The notes beneath the pieces are model-generated. The model did not search any database. It worked only from the letters and a program-made list of their open reading frames with translations, and was not told the DNA's origin. Of a stretch of DNA of 64,000 bases, positions 9,503 through 24,500 are shown one piece after another. The position numbers and the translations under genes were made by a program. Each line of letters begins with the position of its first letter. The stretch's first letter is position 1. This DNA is from Tenebrio molitor (Eukaryota; Arthropoda; Insecta; Coleoptera; Tenebrionidae). Where the stretch lies: the NCBI RefSeq assembly GCF_963966145.1, contig NC_091048.1, positions 6,510,001 through 6,574,000 on the forward strand, in the 5' to 3' direction.

Positions 9503-12500
9503 CTAAAAAAGTGCAATTGTAATCAATCCAAATGTAGTATCAAATCGTAAAGATTTCGCCGAGTCCAACTGTACGTTATTAAATTTGTGCTTACAAAGAT
9601 TGGTGTGCTTATTACGTAATGACAAGTTCTAGAATAGCTGTGAAAGCCCTCTTGGGCTTCTTTTCACCACAGGTTGTGGTTGCAAGTCTTTTTGGTTCCA
9701 GATAAACGAGAAAATAGGAATTCAAGGTAAGAAATGAAAACTCTTCGACAACTGGAAAGAGAAGGACAAAATCTATCTGACGTAACACTTTGAAAACCCT
9801 TCCCGGTGATTCGTGAAGTGAATCATCTTAAGTGAGGTTATGAAAATGTTATGAATTCGTTTTTCTAAAAAGATTAGTACGTTTAAAAGTTACTAAAGCA
9901 ATGACAACAAGGTCTGCGACAGCTAGAAAGGTAGATGGCTCTTCTGCACAAATTTATGTAAGGATGTTCTACAAATATCTTCAACAAAAGGAGAAATGAA
10001 AAAAGACAAAATCATATTGACATAATACTTTCAAAAGTTCCTCCGAATGATGTTTAAAAGCAATCTTCAGTCGGAAAGAATGGAGGAAGATAGTTCTGTT
10101 TTCCATCGAGAAGATAAATGTTTCCAAAATAATGTAGGTATATACCTATAGTCCATTCAAAAATCAAAAAAAACCACCAACGTCGCATTTTCCTCGATAA
10201 TTACTATCGGCAACGCGGTCTAGTGTAAAATTTGGTGAGAATTGTGATTTTGAGGTTAAGTATTTATTAAGTGTCTTGTTTTTCTAGGCATGTTTAAGCA
10301 AAAATAATAAAAATTAATAAATAACTGAATCGTACTGAGCAATAATAAAACAATTTGAACGAAATTCCAAGCAATTGAATTTTATTTTGAATCAAATGTC
10401 ATAATTAATACTTACAAACATTGCAGGAAAAAATAACTACCTAGGGTTTTTTAAATTGTACCAACCTAAAGCAACAGGTGGTGGTTTTTTGATTTTTGAA
10501 TGGACTTTAGGTCTAGGTTACGCTGTAGGTTTAGTGTAAAAAGTAGGGTTATGTTATAATTGTCAAGTTAGTTATCTCAATTTATTGCAAATTATCTATA
10601 ACTGCCTTCTGCAGTCGTTGATTTGGATTTGTATTTACTGTATACAATATATATGTACTTCTATTTTAGTACCATGATTCCACTCCCGTGGACCTGATAC
10701 TTACTGCTCTAACTCGGATTTCCTTTGCAACTGCAACTGTAGATCCTCGCATCTGGCACTAAGCGCAGCCGATCTTTCTTCGGCAGCTGCCAAAGTTTCA
10801 TTCTTCTGGTTGGCCTCGGCCAAGGCCCTACGCAATTCCCCCACTTCGTTCTGTTTCAATTCGAGTACAACTCGCAGCGACTGCAATTCCTACACATCGA
10901 GAATATTAACAAACCGATCTACACTCTCAACACCGCGTCTCACCTGAATACTAATTCCCTTATCCTTAATGTTGCTGTAACTGAGCAACCTGTCGTTCTC
11001 CTCTCTCAGCCTCGCATTCTCCTCGTGCACCGCACCGACCTTTTCCTCGATCTTGCTCAACTCATGTCTCAGCTTGTGGTTGTCGCTCCTGACAATCTGC
11101 ACCTGTTCCTTCAGTTTCATCTCTTTGGCTTCATAGTCGTCTTTGAGTTTGCGACTCTCATGTTTGACCTCTTCGATCTGGACGTTCTTCTCGTCGATCT
11201 GCTCCCGGATCGCTTCGTTCTCCTCTCTCAAAATATCCAGGGACTCCTCGTGGGTTTTTTGCAGCTTCTGGAACTCTACCTTCAACGTCAACAGTTTTTC
11301 TTCGTTCTGCTTGGCTAGGAAATTCTTGTCGGCTTCGTTTTCTTCGAGCAGGTGCCTCTCCAACTCGTGTTGTTTACTGTTGACTGAACAGGAGATTAAA
11401 ATGAGGACGGTCAATGCTGACGAAACTTACGTTCCGCTATCTGGTTTCTGTGCTTCTCCACCAGTTCGCTGATTTGGCTGGCGCATTTCATGCGTTCTTC
11501 GTCGACGGTCCTTCTGCCGTCAGCGCGCTCCTCCACGAGCGCTTCTTCCAGACGCTGACAACTCAACCTGATCTCTTCGGCTTCGAGCCTCAATTTCTGC
11601 ACTTGTCTTTTCAGCACCGGGACTTGGTAGGCTTCGACCTGTCGTCACGATTGTCAGAATCGTTCGGGTTTTTTGGGGGCGGTACTTACATTGAATACTA
11701 GGTGCTGGACGAGCACCGCGAGAGCTTCGGCCACTCTGGGGACAGGTTTCGGGGGGGCCCGCGTGTGAACGGGGGGTCGGACTACGGGCGACGTGCGACC
11801 CCCCTTCACGGTAGCTCTTCCACACTCTGCAACAAGAAATACATTTCAAAACCATGAATGGACAAAGGCCGGTTCTGTGCGGTGCTGTTACTCAACTCTT
11901 AATTAAATTATCGAGGAAATAATTAATGCGTCCGCTCGCCAGGCGTACACTCCGACAATATTGTGCAATTAAGAAATACAGTTATCAATTCGTGTTTAGT
12001 AGTGGACGTGATAAGAAGCCAAACGATTTTGCTCTTCTAAATTTAACGGGAAATTAAATTTGACTTCCGCTCGCGCGGCCGCTTCCGTTTTTCCAACTCA
12101 TCTAGCACTTCTATTTAAAATTAAAGCTTGTTAATGCCACCCTTTTTACGTTTCTTAGACCAGTGCAGGATGGAGTTTCAAAATAACATAATTACAAGCG
12201 GATATCCCGCCTTGCGCAGGAAGAGACTACTTTGTTTCCTCCGTAGAAAAACGCGAAAATCCAAATAACTGTCACTTTTACGAACCGACTAAGACATGTT
12301 TGTTTTGGCTGGAGTCACAATCGTTGAAATTTGATTCTCGAAGAGATTTTTCAACTGTCTCCGCTATCACGAATCTCGCGATAGCATCGACGTTTATTTT
12401 TCTTAATTTAGCAAACATGCGAGTCGCTATTTAACCACAACTTTTATCTCCCGTGCCAGATAGTGTGGTGCATCACGAAGAGATGGAGAAATGCAGCGTT

Positions 12501-15500
12501 CTCACGAACCCGCATGATTTTTTATGATAATCTACCGTTAGTAAAAACGCAATTAAATATCTCGAAGGCCTGAGTCGAGTTACTCGAGCGGATTAATTGA
12601 AATTTAAGCCGAATTAACTTAAGATAATACACCGCTGGTCTTGACAATCACAAATGAAATCGTGGCGCCTCGTCGACTTTCTTCCAATCAAGATAATCAT
12701 ATTAATTTCAGCAGGGTACTACCTACCTTCACTAGCACAAAAATCATCGAGTGCTCCCTTTTAGAGCGAAAAAGTCATCGTTCGACCGGAAATGAGTTAT
12801 TGACAAAACCGGAGAGTGTGTAAATTTTGGTCGAGGAGTAATTTGAAATGTGGGATTTGTTACTTTCGATATTTTCGACACGCTCAATTTATTTTGTTTA
12901 CGATTGGGTAAATGGTTGACTCCGAGAGGTTGCGTTCTTTTTTGACGCTCCTGCTGAGGCTGAATGCCCTCGAAAATAATTGTTAGAGGGCTAAAGAAGT
13001 GTACTATTTACAGAGTAAACAAAACAACGAAATTCTAAAAAGAACGAGTGCCAAATAATAGAAATCCAATTAAGATTATTTTTCTTCTCTATCTGAGTTT
13101 ATTGGCTGGTGAACACAGGTCCGAATTTTGTTTCGATGAAAAATTAATTGAAAGTGTATTTTGTCTAGTTTTACAATTTACATTATTCAACAACAGCCGA
13201 AAAAAATAGTAAACATTCTAAGATTTGGAGAAATTTTCTCTATATGATTAACTATGAATATGAAAACATCTCTTTAGTATAGTACCGTGCGATCGAATAA
13301 AAAAAAGCAGAGTAGGCGAAAATGGTGGTTTGAACCAATCAAAGCATCAAAATAGCACAATCCAGGTAACTCGATTTTTTTTTATTCGATCGCACGTTAT
13401 AATACGTATAATCTGTTTCAAAGTCAAAAATCCACCGAAAGAAAATTGTTGACCATCGTTTTGGTCGTAGTTCATCGTGTTTTTTTTATTCTCGTTTTAT
13501 TGTTTCACTCAAAAGGCATGATATGGTAGTTACAACCTTTCTGTACATAATAATTATTTTGGGTTACGTAAATAAACTCAACAATTAAATGTCAAATCCT
13601 GGGCCAACCCAAAAAAATGAAGCTTATTCTAGGGATTTTTTTTCTGCCAACATAATTCAACAGATGGTGGATTTTTGATTTTGAAACAGATTTATCCCAA
13701 ATAGAAATATTGACTAGAATCATAAATCACACCAACAAAGAAACAGATCTTGAACCACTCCACCCTGGTAATTTATGGCAGGGTGTTAAATAATATCAGA
13801 CAAATATTTTTAATATCTTTGAACCCTATCGAGCTATTTGACAAAGAAAGCAGGTAAAGTAATTCGGGACAGGGGAAGACTGTAAGTGCTTTGTAAACTG
13901 TTTCTTTGTTGGTGTGATTTGTGGATTTTAGTCAATTCTATTTGGCATAAATATACTATAGATATTAAAAAATGCTTTAGACATTTTTTTTAAATTATTA
14001 TTTGCGAGTTATAGTTATTTACGCAACGAGGTTCTGTGTAAATTGGGTTTTTCAAATTACCCGAGAGCGAGAGGCCAGATTGAAATACGAGCGCAGCAAG
14101 GATTTTAAGGCCTCGAGGGCAATCAGAAAAGCCCAGTTTGCACAGAAACGAGTTGCATACAAACTTTTATTGTTTGAAACGACGCCCCAAAGCTTTCAAA
14201 TCTATTTAAAATGATTTCGCATTTGCTTTTGACAGTTTTGACAAATTTTTCGAGAAATGTCATTTTGAATGTGTTGTCTAGGGCAACGGTTGGTTATCTG
14301 CTATTTTTTGCTTTAGAGCAGTTAGCAGGGAGTTTACAAAGGAGAAAAATGAGAATTTATGACAGTTGAAAGCAATAAAAAATATGACATATGTCAAAAA
14401 AATTCAGAACAGATGACAGTTAAGAACTTCAAATCTGCTAAATTTTGCTTAAAGTTTTTCACATTTTGAAACATATCCTATCGTGTTTAAAGCCTTGCCA
14501 AAAAAATAAATTGGGAGATCATTCAACACATTTCCTTTTACGGTATTATTTCCCAATTCCCAGGAAGTAGTTGATCTCGATTTGTGCTCACTATACCATC
14601 ATAATGCTGCTCTAACCATCTTGGTGAAATCACACATTATGGTTAATACTTGCATACAAAGAAGAAGAAAAGCATTCTAATACCACTTGATTTCTCAAGA
14701 GATTGAAACGTTCCCCACAATCTAAATATCCGTCTATTTCTGCGAATACTGGGTGTGCATTTCCTGCATCTAGTGTGAATACTAATCAAAGTGTCGGCAC
14801 CGTTTCGGAGATAAAAGAGAATTGAGATAAGTTGAATTTGAGTATAATTTCATTTTGTCAAGCTCTTCAGTAAACTCTTGGTAAATAACATTCTAATTGA
14901 TTAAATTTCAAATTAAGAAAAAATAAAGTCCTGAAATGAATAAGATGGTTCAGACGTCAACAAGTTGTCTTTTAAGTTGGTCACAATGTTAATCAGACAT
15001 TTGTGATGCATCAATTTTTGGCATTTTATTTCCAGAACGATTACACACACTGTATAGGTACATCTTATAAAAGCATATTATTGCACATTAGGAAAAAATG
15101 GAGACCCTAAACTAAAATGATGGTTTAGATGTCAAAAAAGCGTCAGTGTCAAAATTAAATACAAAACCGTACTGTACAGTTACGGCCACGGAATTTCGTC
15201 AATTTTACTGTCAATTCGAAAAAACTTGTGTAGCCTAAGCTTTATTGTCAATATGACTGACATTCAAAATTTTTGTGACAGAAATTTTGTCACGCAAAAT
15301 AAAAATCAAAATGTCATCAGTAACGTTTTTGACATCCTTTCAAAATTTCCAATGTGGGGTTAGAAGTACATATACAGTGTGGAATAAAATGATTTACATC
15401 TAGTCACCTTTGCTTTACCCTTGTAAAAATACGAAATGCCGCTCTACAAAAAAAGAAAGCCTAACCTCAAAATATTCCAAAATTCCACATGTGATTTATT

Positions 15501-18500
15501 GCGAAGGGATGATATGAATGCAAAGTAGAGATTGAAATTAAAAAGGAGCTAACAAAAGCAAGTCACAGCTAGTGTTGAAAGTGGCCACCAACGTTTGTTA
15601 AATCAATTTAGTAAATTGTAGCAATTGTCAATTCGATTGATGACATTTATTGACAGAACTAATAGTTCGGCACTTCAAAAAAAAAGTAGAGCGGTACAGG
15701 AAAATTTACATGTGCAAAAATTCCAAAGGTAACTAGATGTAAATCATTTTATTCCACACTGTATAAAACCTGTTTTACAGCTAATGTCAGTTGAATGACA
15801 ACGACTGACGAAATTCCGTGACCGTGACCCGACCACCCTAAAATGTTCGCATATGGACCAACTGTATAACAATTTTACCCTAAATCCTTTTTGAGGTTAT
15901 GTTTGTTCACTTCACGACGCTCTTTCACTGTCAAATGTCAATAATCATTGTAAAGTACAAATTTTCGACTTAAGAAAATGCAATTGAAACTCAGAATAAA
16001 TCAGGAGAAATATTTTTCAAATTTGAAATAAACTCTGGCTCGTCAGGGCGCAGGTTCAACGACATTAAAAAAATGTTGACACTCAGTGTGACCAATCGTA
16101 CGGTGTGATCAAGAATGACTGAATCTGTTGGTAACAATGAAATTTGGTACAGTTGAAATTTACCATCAAAGGTTCATTTTTGTAATAGCATAAACATAAC
16201 CGGCATAACCAAAAATGTTTTTAATGTCATCTCAAGTTAAAAAAATCCAATCAGTCTCAATTACGAGACAAAAAACCCCAGTACTTTTCAGTTGTTTCAT
16301 TGTCAACATACTCAGTCATTGTTGATCACGCTGTATTATCATGAAAATCACTGTTTGGCTCATACCAACATGACAACGTTTTGACAATTGTTTATAAAAA
16401 AAAATTAAACCTCTGTACATTTTTGCGACATTATTTTTATAGAATAATACTCAATGTTTTCGCACTCTTTGTTTTGTATTTTATATCAAGAAACAATAAC
16501 GTCTTAAACTAAAAAGAGCGTCTAGATGTCAAAAATATTATCTTTGAAAATCGAGTCCTTTAGTGTAATAAGATTGGTAAACTTACCTTGCAGTACTTTT
16601 TACTTTATATGATTGGTAGCCTTGCCGTTTGTTCGCAGCGACATTCACCGAATTGTTTAAGTTTGAGTTATTACAATTACATTATTAGGTGCTGTAATTA
16701 ATTACAGTTGCATTTTATATTAAAAAAAATACTACTTGTTTTTGTCTCGTTTACATAATCTATATCATTTGATGTTTTTGACAATTTACAGTTTGACAGA
16801 TATCTATGTTACCAAATTGAGAGTTGTCATCCCAAAATTTGAATTGCTTGTGATATACAAGGTAATAAAGGACTGTTTGACTTGGCAATACAACTAAGAA
16901 CATTTTTTATTCGGCTATGTAGTTGCAACACTGCAACCGTATATGTTGGTTAATTTAACAGATATCTGACAAAACGAAGGTTGTTCCAGTTGTACCCATT
17001 TAAAAATGAAATTCAGTATGTACGAGTATTACCAACTCTAACAGTCCTTCTTCATCACCTTGTACTTACAAATTTTTGCGGCTCATTTTTATTCACTCTC
17101 TATACTATTATAAAATGATATTCATTTAACCCACTGAATTAACAATAAATAAGATATTTGAATTTTTGCTACTTTATTTTTAGCACTATCACTAAATATT
17201 TTTCGCTCGCCCCGTATATTACGAAAGTATATTATGTAAGATCAAGGTACGTTCTTGGGGAGCGAAGACTTCACATTCTAATCATCTCTCGGAAGATCTG
17301 TTTTATAGAACGGAACGGACAACAAAAGAATTTAAAATATCAGAGTGACGTAAGACTTGCATAATAATTATTATCATTCACAGAAAAATTCTACTCTGAT
17401 TGTATCTCATTGTTCAAAAAAATATTCCCAACATTAAAGGAATCAAAATCCTTATGAAAATATTCTCTCCGTTCCATCTTTTGTCATTTTTGATTATAGT
17501 GATTATGACAACGTTGAATTAAGCTGAGGCACACTTTCTAACGGTCACGACAGTCTGACGGAGATTTCTTCGTCATTAGCTGTCCGTAAACAAATAAGTA
17601 AAATATAACAATCGTCTTCTTGTACTACTTTCAAATTAATTGCAGCCTGCAAATTATTATTTCGGTTAATTAAGTTTATTCAAGTAAAAATTCTTCAAAA
17701 CCGCTTGAACGACCAACAATCTTTCTCATTGCTTTCAATACATTTTCTAGGCACCCTTAACGAAAACGGTAATTTTACGTACTTACAAGCGGACGAAAAT
17801 TAACTCTTTTTCGGACGCTGACCGTGGCCCCATGTTGGTGTATTTAGTAAGTTAGCAACGAAACCGACAAAACTGATAATTTTACTGTGACCATAGATTT
17901 TTAAATAAGTATGTCATTGTATTGCAAATAAGAAATTTCCAGTTTTGTTGATAAGCTGATAACAAATACTATAAAAAAAAATGTTAATATGTATTAATAA
18001 ATTATGTATCAATTTGAAAAGGGTAGATACAAAATAGATTTGTAATTTTTCCAATGATGTCTTTTGCTTTGTAGTTTGTGGGGTGGTCTAAAAAAATGCA
18101 TGTGCACCTCTGCCAAAAAGTGCCTTTAGTCCTCGCCTGTTTTCAAGCCTCGGCTGCGCCTCGACCAGAAAACTCAAACTCAGACGAAAAAGATGCACTT
18201 TATGGCCTTGATACACAAATAACTATTTTAAAAAGCTTAAGTGAAAAACAATTTTACTCTTGAAGGTGTTCAGGAGCAACGCGCCCCTTCATCTGCAGTT
18301 CTCGTAGTTTACATTTAACATCTTCTGTAAACACCAAACAATTTTTTAATTTCCTTCTCTTGTGACGCACTTCAAGTTCAGGTCCTTTTTTAGCTTCTCT
18401 TCACCATCACCGTCATAAACTTCACTCGAATTATTTATGGATTGCAGTAAAAGTGTTACGTGTTATTATCGGAGTTAATTCAGTTTCGACTTCTGCGAAC

Positions 18501-21500
18501 CAATGAATTTCCTGTAAACTCCAACATTAGGCAATAATCCGCAGGAAATATCGCTTTCTTCCAGTAAACAACTACCGACCGCCGTAATCTCCCGATTTAT
18601 GTTTATGAAATTAAGATCGAGCTTTTTACGTCATCCGCGCATCTATTAAAAGCCGCGCCGTTACGTAAATTAGCTTATTTATAGGAAGATCCGGAGCCAA
18701 GTTCAAAGCATTTTCAGCCAACTCGTCCTGTTTGTTTTCAAAAAATATTATCCAAATAAAAGCGCGAGCTCGTGTGAGATGCTGTCGGGAAATTTCCGGT
18801 CGCTCTTCAGATCTCACCGTTTTTTCGTCGACACCTCCGACAATTTGCGAAAACCACAAACGAACCTCGACGGCAGGAAGTTGCGAGTGTGTCGCCGCCT
18901 TGCGAAAAAATTTTTGCAACGAACCAGAGACTGTTAACAAAATGTGACAGACAATTCCGACTGCAAACAAAACAATCGCGGGTACTCTCCGGGTGATCGC
19001 ACACGTAATCAAGTGGATTTCTTTCGGTGTAACGTAATTCCTGTAAATTGTTGGCTCTCGGCCAGACAGGTTAGTGGGCCAATAAAAATCTAATTACTGC
19101 CAAATTCGAGACCTTCCGGCGCCCATCCTTCGCTATTTCTCTCAATTCTGGGAAAATTTCGCAATTAGCAACAGACAACAATAAATCAGTTTGATAAATA
19201 ACAATAATGAAGTTGTGTAAGAGCGAAGGTAAAGGTGAGCAGTAAACACTGTCACGATTCTGGACAACAAAAGAATTGGCGATAAGATCGCGTCTGAATG
19301 CCGAGGCGAGGTGAAAAAAGCACAAGGTCGCTGAAACTTCAGGACTCGTCGTCGACGCTCACCTGTTTCATCAACGTACATTACATCCGAGTGTCTGGAA
19401 AAAATCACTCAAACCCCTCAAACGTCAACAGTTTTGCATCACTCTGCACACCGCAGAACGGTGCCAAATCACTCTTCCTGCTACCGCAGGATCACAACAA
19501 CATAGGCACTGTGCAAGAACAAGGTGGAAACCGTTTCCCGGAGAACACTCGATTGTGTTTGCTGATCTTCACGCCGATATTCCATCCAGCGGTGAATTAA
19601 TTTCCACGTCTAATTATCTCATTTTAATTGCTCGTTTTTTCTCCGTCTTTTGATTTGTGGTTGACACACGTGCGAACACGATTTTGCAAATGCGGACACT
19701 GATCGGACTATTCCTGCCGATGATGAGTTTTCCTGCGGAACGCTTTGACCGCCTCCTGCGGTTGTTCACTACCGTTTCGTAAGTTCGCCGGCCGTAGTGG
19801 AACTGAATTTGAACGGAATATTAGCATTAGTTCGCGTGCAGAGACAGGACCGGACGCTGAAAAAATAAGGGCCCGTGCAGGAGGAAAAATCAGTGACCTT
19901 TCGGAGGTTTGCTTGTTCAGATCGATAGTTCGTGATCTGAAATGTCTTGGATGTGAAGAGTGCAACAATGACAAAAGCGAGAAGTGGTCATAAAAACGGA
20001 TGCTCTACGTTGCACAGGAAAAAAGTCTGAATTAAAAACCATATGTTTTATATTACGCTCAGCATTCATTCAAACGGATCAGAAAAAAGCAAAAGAGATT
20101 TACGTAAGGCTTAACACACTTCTTTTATAATTCGAAGCGATGCCAATGAGCAATGACTCAAATGGATTTTAAGGTAGTGTCTATTTTTATTACGGACTGA
20201 TGCAAATTAACGTGTTGTGTCGTCAAACGTCAGGATTCTGAAGAATTCATTGTGTTTTTGACAGCAGTGAGAATTAGGTTTAAGTTGTGATGCAAACAAT
20301 TAAGATAATATTTGGCTATCAACTTAATGGGGTCGTTTTTTAATCTTTTTATGTGATGCGTCGACCAAAGCATAATACACACAAAGCTTTAGTAATCAAC
20401 AGGAAATTGATGACAGATTAGATTTGTTGAATATTTTTATTCACCGGACTAAATTATTAACAATACCTGACTGTGCTTAGTTACAAAGTTCGAGCAACAA
20501 AAAGGAAAAAAAAGTTACGACATTGACATTAAGTACTTTAACATTTGCTTTATCTTTTCATTGCAAGTGCCAGTTTTTTAACGATAAAATTCTTCATTGT
20601 GTTCAGTGTCGTTCAAAAAATATACAAAAATGTGCCAAAATCAAAAAATCACCACCTGTTGAATTAGGTTGTCAAATTAAAAAAAAATCACTAGACTTAG
20701 TGCTTTTTGATTTGTTTGGTAGGCTTGAATAAACGTAAGAAACAGATTTTAAATTAACAAATTGACTGTTTCAAATCAAAAAATTTTGATGAGAGAGCCT
20801 TGAGACAAAAAAAACAAGTCAGTTTCCGCTATTTTCCAATAAACTGACAACCACTGAGATAATGCCAATAACCCTATTTTTTCCAATTTCCAGTAAACGG
20901 CGTTGCCGGTTGTAATGCGGGGATGATGGTTCCTGGTTTTTGGCACAGAATATCTTGCGTTCAAATGAAAACCTGGGCTGAGTAGGCGTTGAAAAAAGTA
21001 AACCATTTGGAACAGTGTAAAGTTTGAATTTCCCTCAATTTGACAGGAATGACATTTGTTTATGTTTGTTCTCACTTCTCAGCAAAGGGGGCCCTTAGAT
21101 ATTTGTTTCGAAAATAGGAATCATTGGTTATTTTATTTTTAAAAAAGCAAAACAATTACGATATTTTGGTACCAAAAATTCACCAATAAATAAAAAGCGA
21201 TCAAATTAATTTGTAATCGAGTTATCCGTGAGACCGAAATCGTATGTCGTTACTTGAACTCCACGCTCCAATAAACACAGCTTGAAACACAAGTTAGATT
21301 TCGACATATCAATCAAATTCATTCAATAATTTGATCCTTCGGCTGAAATGAAAAAAAAAATTTGTCAGATAAAAATTTGAAACTTTAGATATGTATGTTT
21401 TTTTTTTGGTTTTCCTTTTTTGTCAATTGTATTTCACTATTTCTCAAAACTCTTTCCTATCTCTATTAAATGTCAAAGTTACGTAAATATGAAATAGTTT

Positions 21501-24500
21501 TGAGAAATAGTAAAGAGGAAAACCAAAAGAAAAACAGTGTAATTAAAAAAAAAATAGTATGTGATTTTATAGTAAAATTGTAGTCACAATTAATGCATAA
21601 TCTAAATTTGAGTTTTCAGGACTGTTCTTATAATTCAATAAACAAATCTTTTCTTTTTCTTATTAATATGCAAACATTTATAAAACTACTTATTTATTAT
21701 AGATTAAAAATTAAAAAAAAAAAACATTTATTATTTCTTGTTCTTATTCTAGTGGCTGACTGACACACCATAACCATTTTTTTATTAGGTAAAATTTTTT
21801 CGTATCCCACCTCCACCCGGCGGCACGGCAATTTTGCCGGAGTACATACACTATTACGGATAATACTATCAAGTAATAGTGCAGTGCTTATCAACATAAT
21901 TACCGGCGTCTCGCCTCCGCATTTTGACTTTTTTGTGTTTTATGTTCTGTCAATGTTAAGGAATTTCCTCACGATGTGACATGAGTATAATGCTATACCT
22001 TTTTGAATTTCAACCACCAATGTGTTCTCTAAGTCCAAAATTTTTAAATTTTTAAAAAGAGATTGGGGTACTATTCCTGTTGCTGAAATTATAAATGGTA
22101 AAATCGAAATTTTTTCTAAACACCAAAGATTTCTCATAGCAACGGAGAGTTCTAAATATTTATTAATTTTTGTATTATATGTCTGTGTTATATTGTGTGA
22201 ATTTGGAACAGCTATATCTAAAAGATATGCTTGCTTTTGTTGTTTATTTAAAATAATAATGTCTGGTCTGTTATGCTGAATGTGAATGTCAGTTAAAACT
22301 GTCCGATCAAAATATAATTTGTAATTGTCATTTTCTAAACAACTTTCTGGTTTATAAATTAATAATATTAAAAAAGGACAATTTTAATATGACAATATTG
22401 GTACCTTCTAATGTCTGAAATAAAATATTCAGAAATAGAATCGTTGGTAAAACCTGTGGCTTGCCAAAAAACAGTTTAGAGATGAAAATCAAGATCACAA
22501 GAGAAGTTAAAAATAATCCTCTGTTGCAAAATTTCCAAGATTTACTTTCAAATTTATATTCTTATTTATTTTTAACAAATATATGCATGTGTCGACTGTA
22601 TCACAATATTTATAGATATTCCTTTATTACAAAATTTCAAAGCCAAAAGCAAAGTATGATTAAGGAAAAATTCAAAACAAGTCCTTGTTAAATTTTGAAT
22701 AATTGTAGCTCTGAATTTTTTGGAAATAAAAACAACATGGTAAAGAAAAAATTTTCATTGTACATATACAATAAATTAATTATAAGAAGTACAAATGAAA
22801 TTACAGGTACGACGTTATCCTTGACTGATATACCGTGGCCATGCATCACGAACCCTAAACACGACGCCACTGTTTCACGTCGCTTGTCACGATTCCTAAG
22901 CAATTATCACGTTTGATGTGAGAAAACACCACTACCATACCCACGACCATTTACGTTCTGTCACAATAAGGTGACCTTTCACTACTTTTGACGTACACCT
23001 ATCACTGTCTGGGGAGTAGTACCATAACAGAATAACGCGAGACGAAAAGAATCTGGTTCTGGTTTTCACATTACGACAAGTAAAACCGCAACTTTCATTC
23101 ATGATCAACAGAACATTCCATAGTACCGGTATCTTACGTTTATTTGTTGCCTAATAGGTGGACAAACTGATCACGACCAAATCGGGTACCACCACTAGTA
23201 ACGACCGGTACTGTTTTTCGTGTGAGATAAATTGGTGTTTCTAAAAAATTGCAACCGGAAGGTTATATCAAATTTCAGGAAAAAATATCGAATTACAAGA
23301 ATTTACACTTTGTACAAAAATTGTAAGACTTCTCGATTTTAGTACCGTTTCAGTTTTGGTAGATATAAAACGACCTTCAGTTTGAGTTTTACCGAAATTA
23401 GAAACTAAGTACTTTATATGCACCCAGCCAACGTTCGTTGTTTGGGTGAATATTTTCTTCTTCCGGTCTGGGATTAATTTTTATTGATGAGTTGCCTGCC
23501 CACCGACTGTAACAGTCTTAATTAAACGACAAAAAAAAACCCTTGCTTGTGCTCCGGTGGTCGAATAAATTTCGTACGCGCCAAATTTAATTAATGGAAA
23601 TTAGAAGGTTTCAGCGCTTTTGGAGGAAGTAAACGAAACGACAGACAATTACCGAAAGCGCACTTCCTAGCAAGACGCATTGTCTCGTCTTTGACAAACA
23701 CAAATAAATCAAACGAAGTGAATGAAATTATTCATCGAACTTTGGTCGGTTGATTTGTGCTTTTCCACTGTAACAACTAAAAATTCCTTCCAATTAGTTG
23801 TGCTTGCCTTGTTACTCACGTTTTATCTGCATAATTCCCTTTGCGTTTCTATTACTAGCTACCGAAGCTAATCTTGTGAAAACAACAAGAGTGAGAAAGC
23901 CGAGGCGGTAATTTGATTAAAACTGACGCAAAATCACGAAAAAAAAAATGAAGTCTTAAATTAAATAAACCGATAATTCAGGCTATTGTTCACGCAGTAT
24001 TCTTGCCTTGTTTCTGAACTAATTTAATTTAAGAATTGCAAAATATACATCGGGTGTTCATTTAAATTTCTCCTCAAAATTGGCGTTGAAGAGTCGATTG
24101 TAAACGCACCACTCTTTAGTCTGCAAACAACGTAAAAAGTGAGGTTAGATTTAAACAGCTGATCCATGGTCTGTATAACTCCTGGTGCGTTCACAATCGA
24201 GTCTTCAACGCCAACTTTGAGGAAAAGTTAAATGAACACCTGATACTTCTTACCATTTACAAACAATATTTATTTTTTATATTGTGTTTAAATAAATATA
24301 GCGACTCTAGTCCAAATAGTGCAATATTTTTTATTAACACCAGGTGGTTCTCAACTACATTTTACTTCCACTGTGTACATCATTTTTGTAATAGCAAAGA
24401 AATTTACCGCGTTGTAGTATTAGAAAATAATATTTCATAATATTTATTGAAATACTAAAAGACCACCTCTTTAAAGAGTTCGATTCATTTGGTTTCTATA

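Noticed and set aside
11025..11701. Plus-strand and alternative-frame ORFs over the coiled-coil exons
   Set aside because: Shadows of exons 4-6; they cross exon-intron borders without splice sites and are hydrophobic only as the antisense of Glu/Lys-rich helices.
18626..19012. 128-codon minus-strand frame
   Set aside because: No domain, no suitable donor in phase, and no paralogue; it lies in a GC-richer island where long chance frames are expected.
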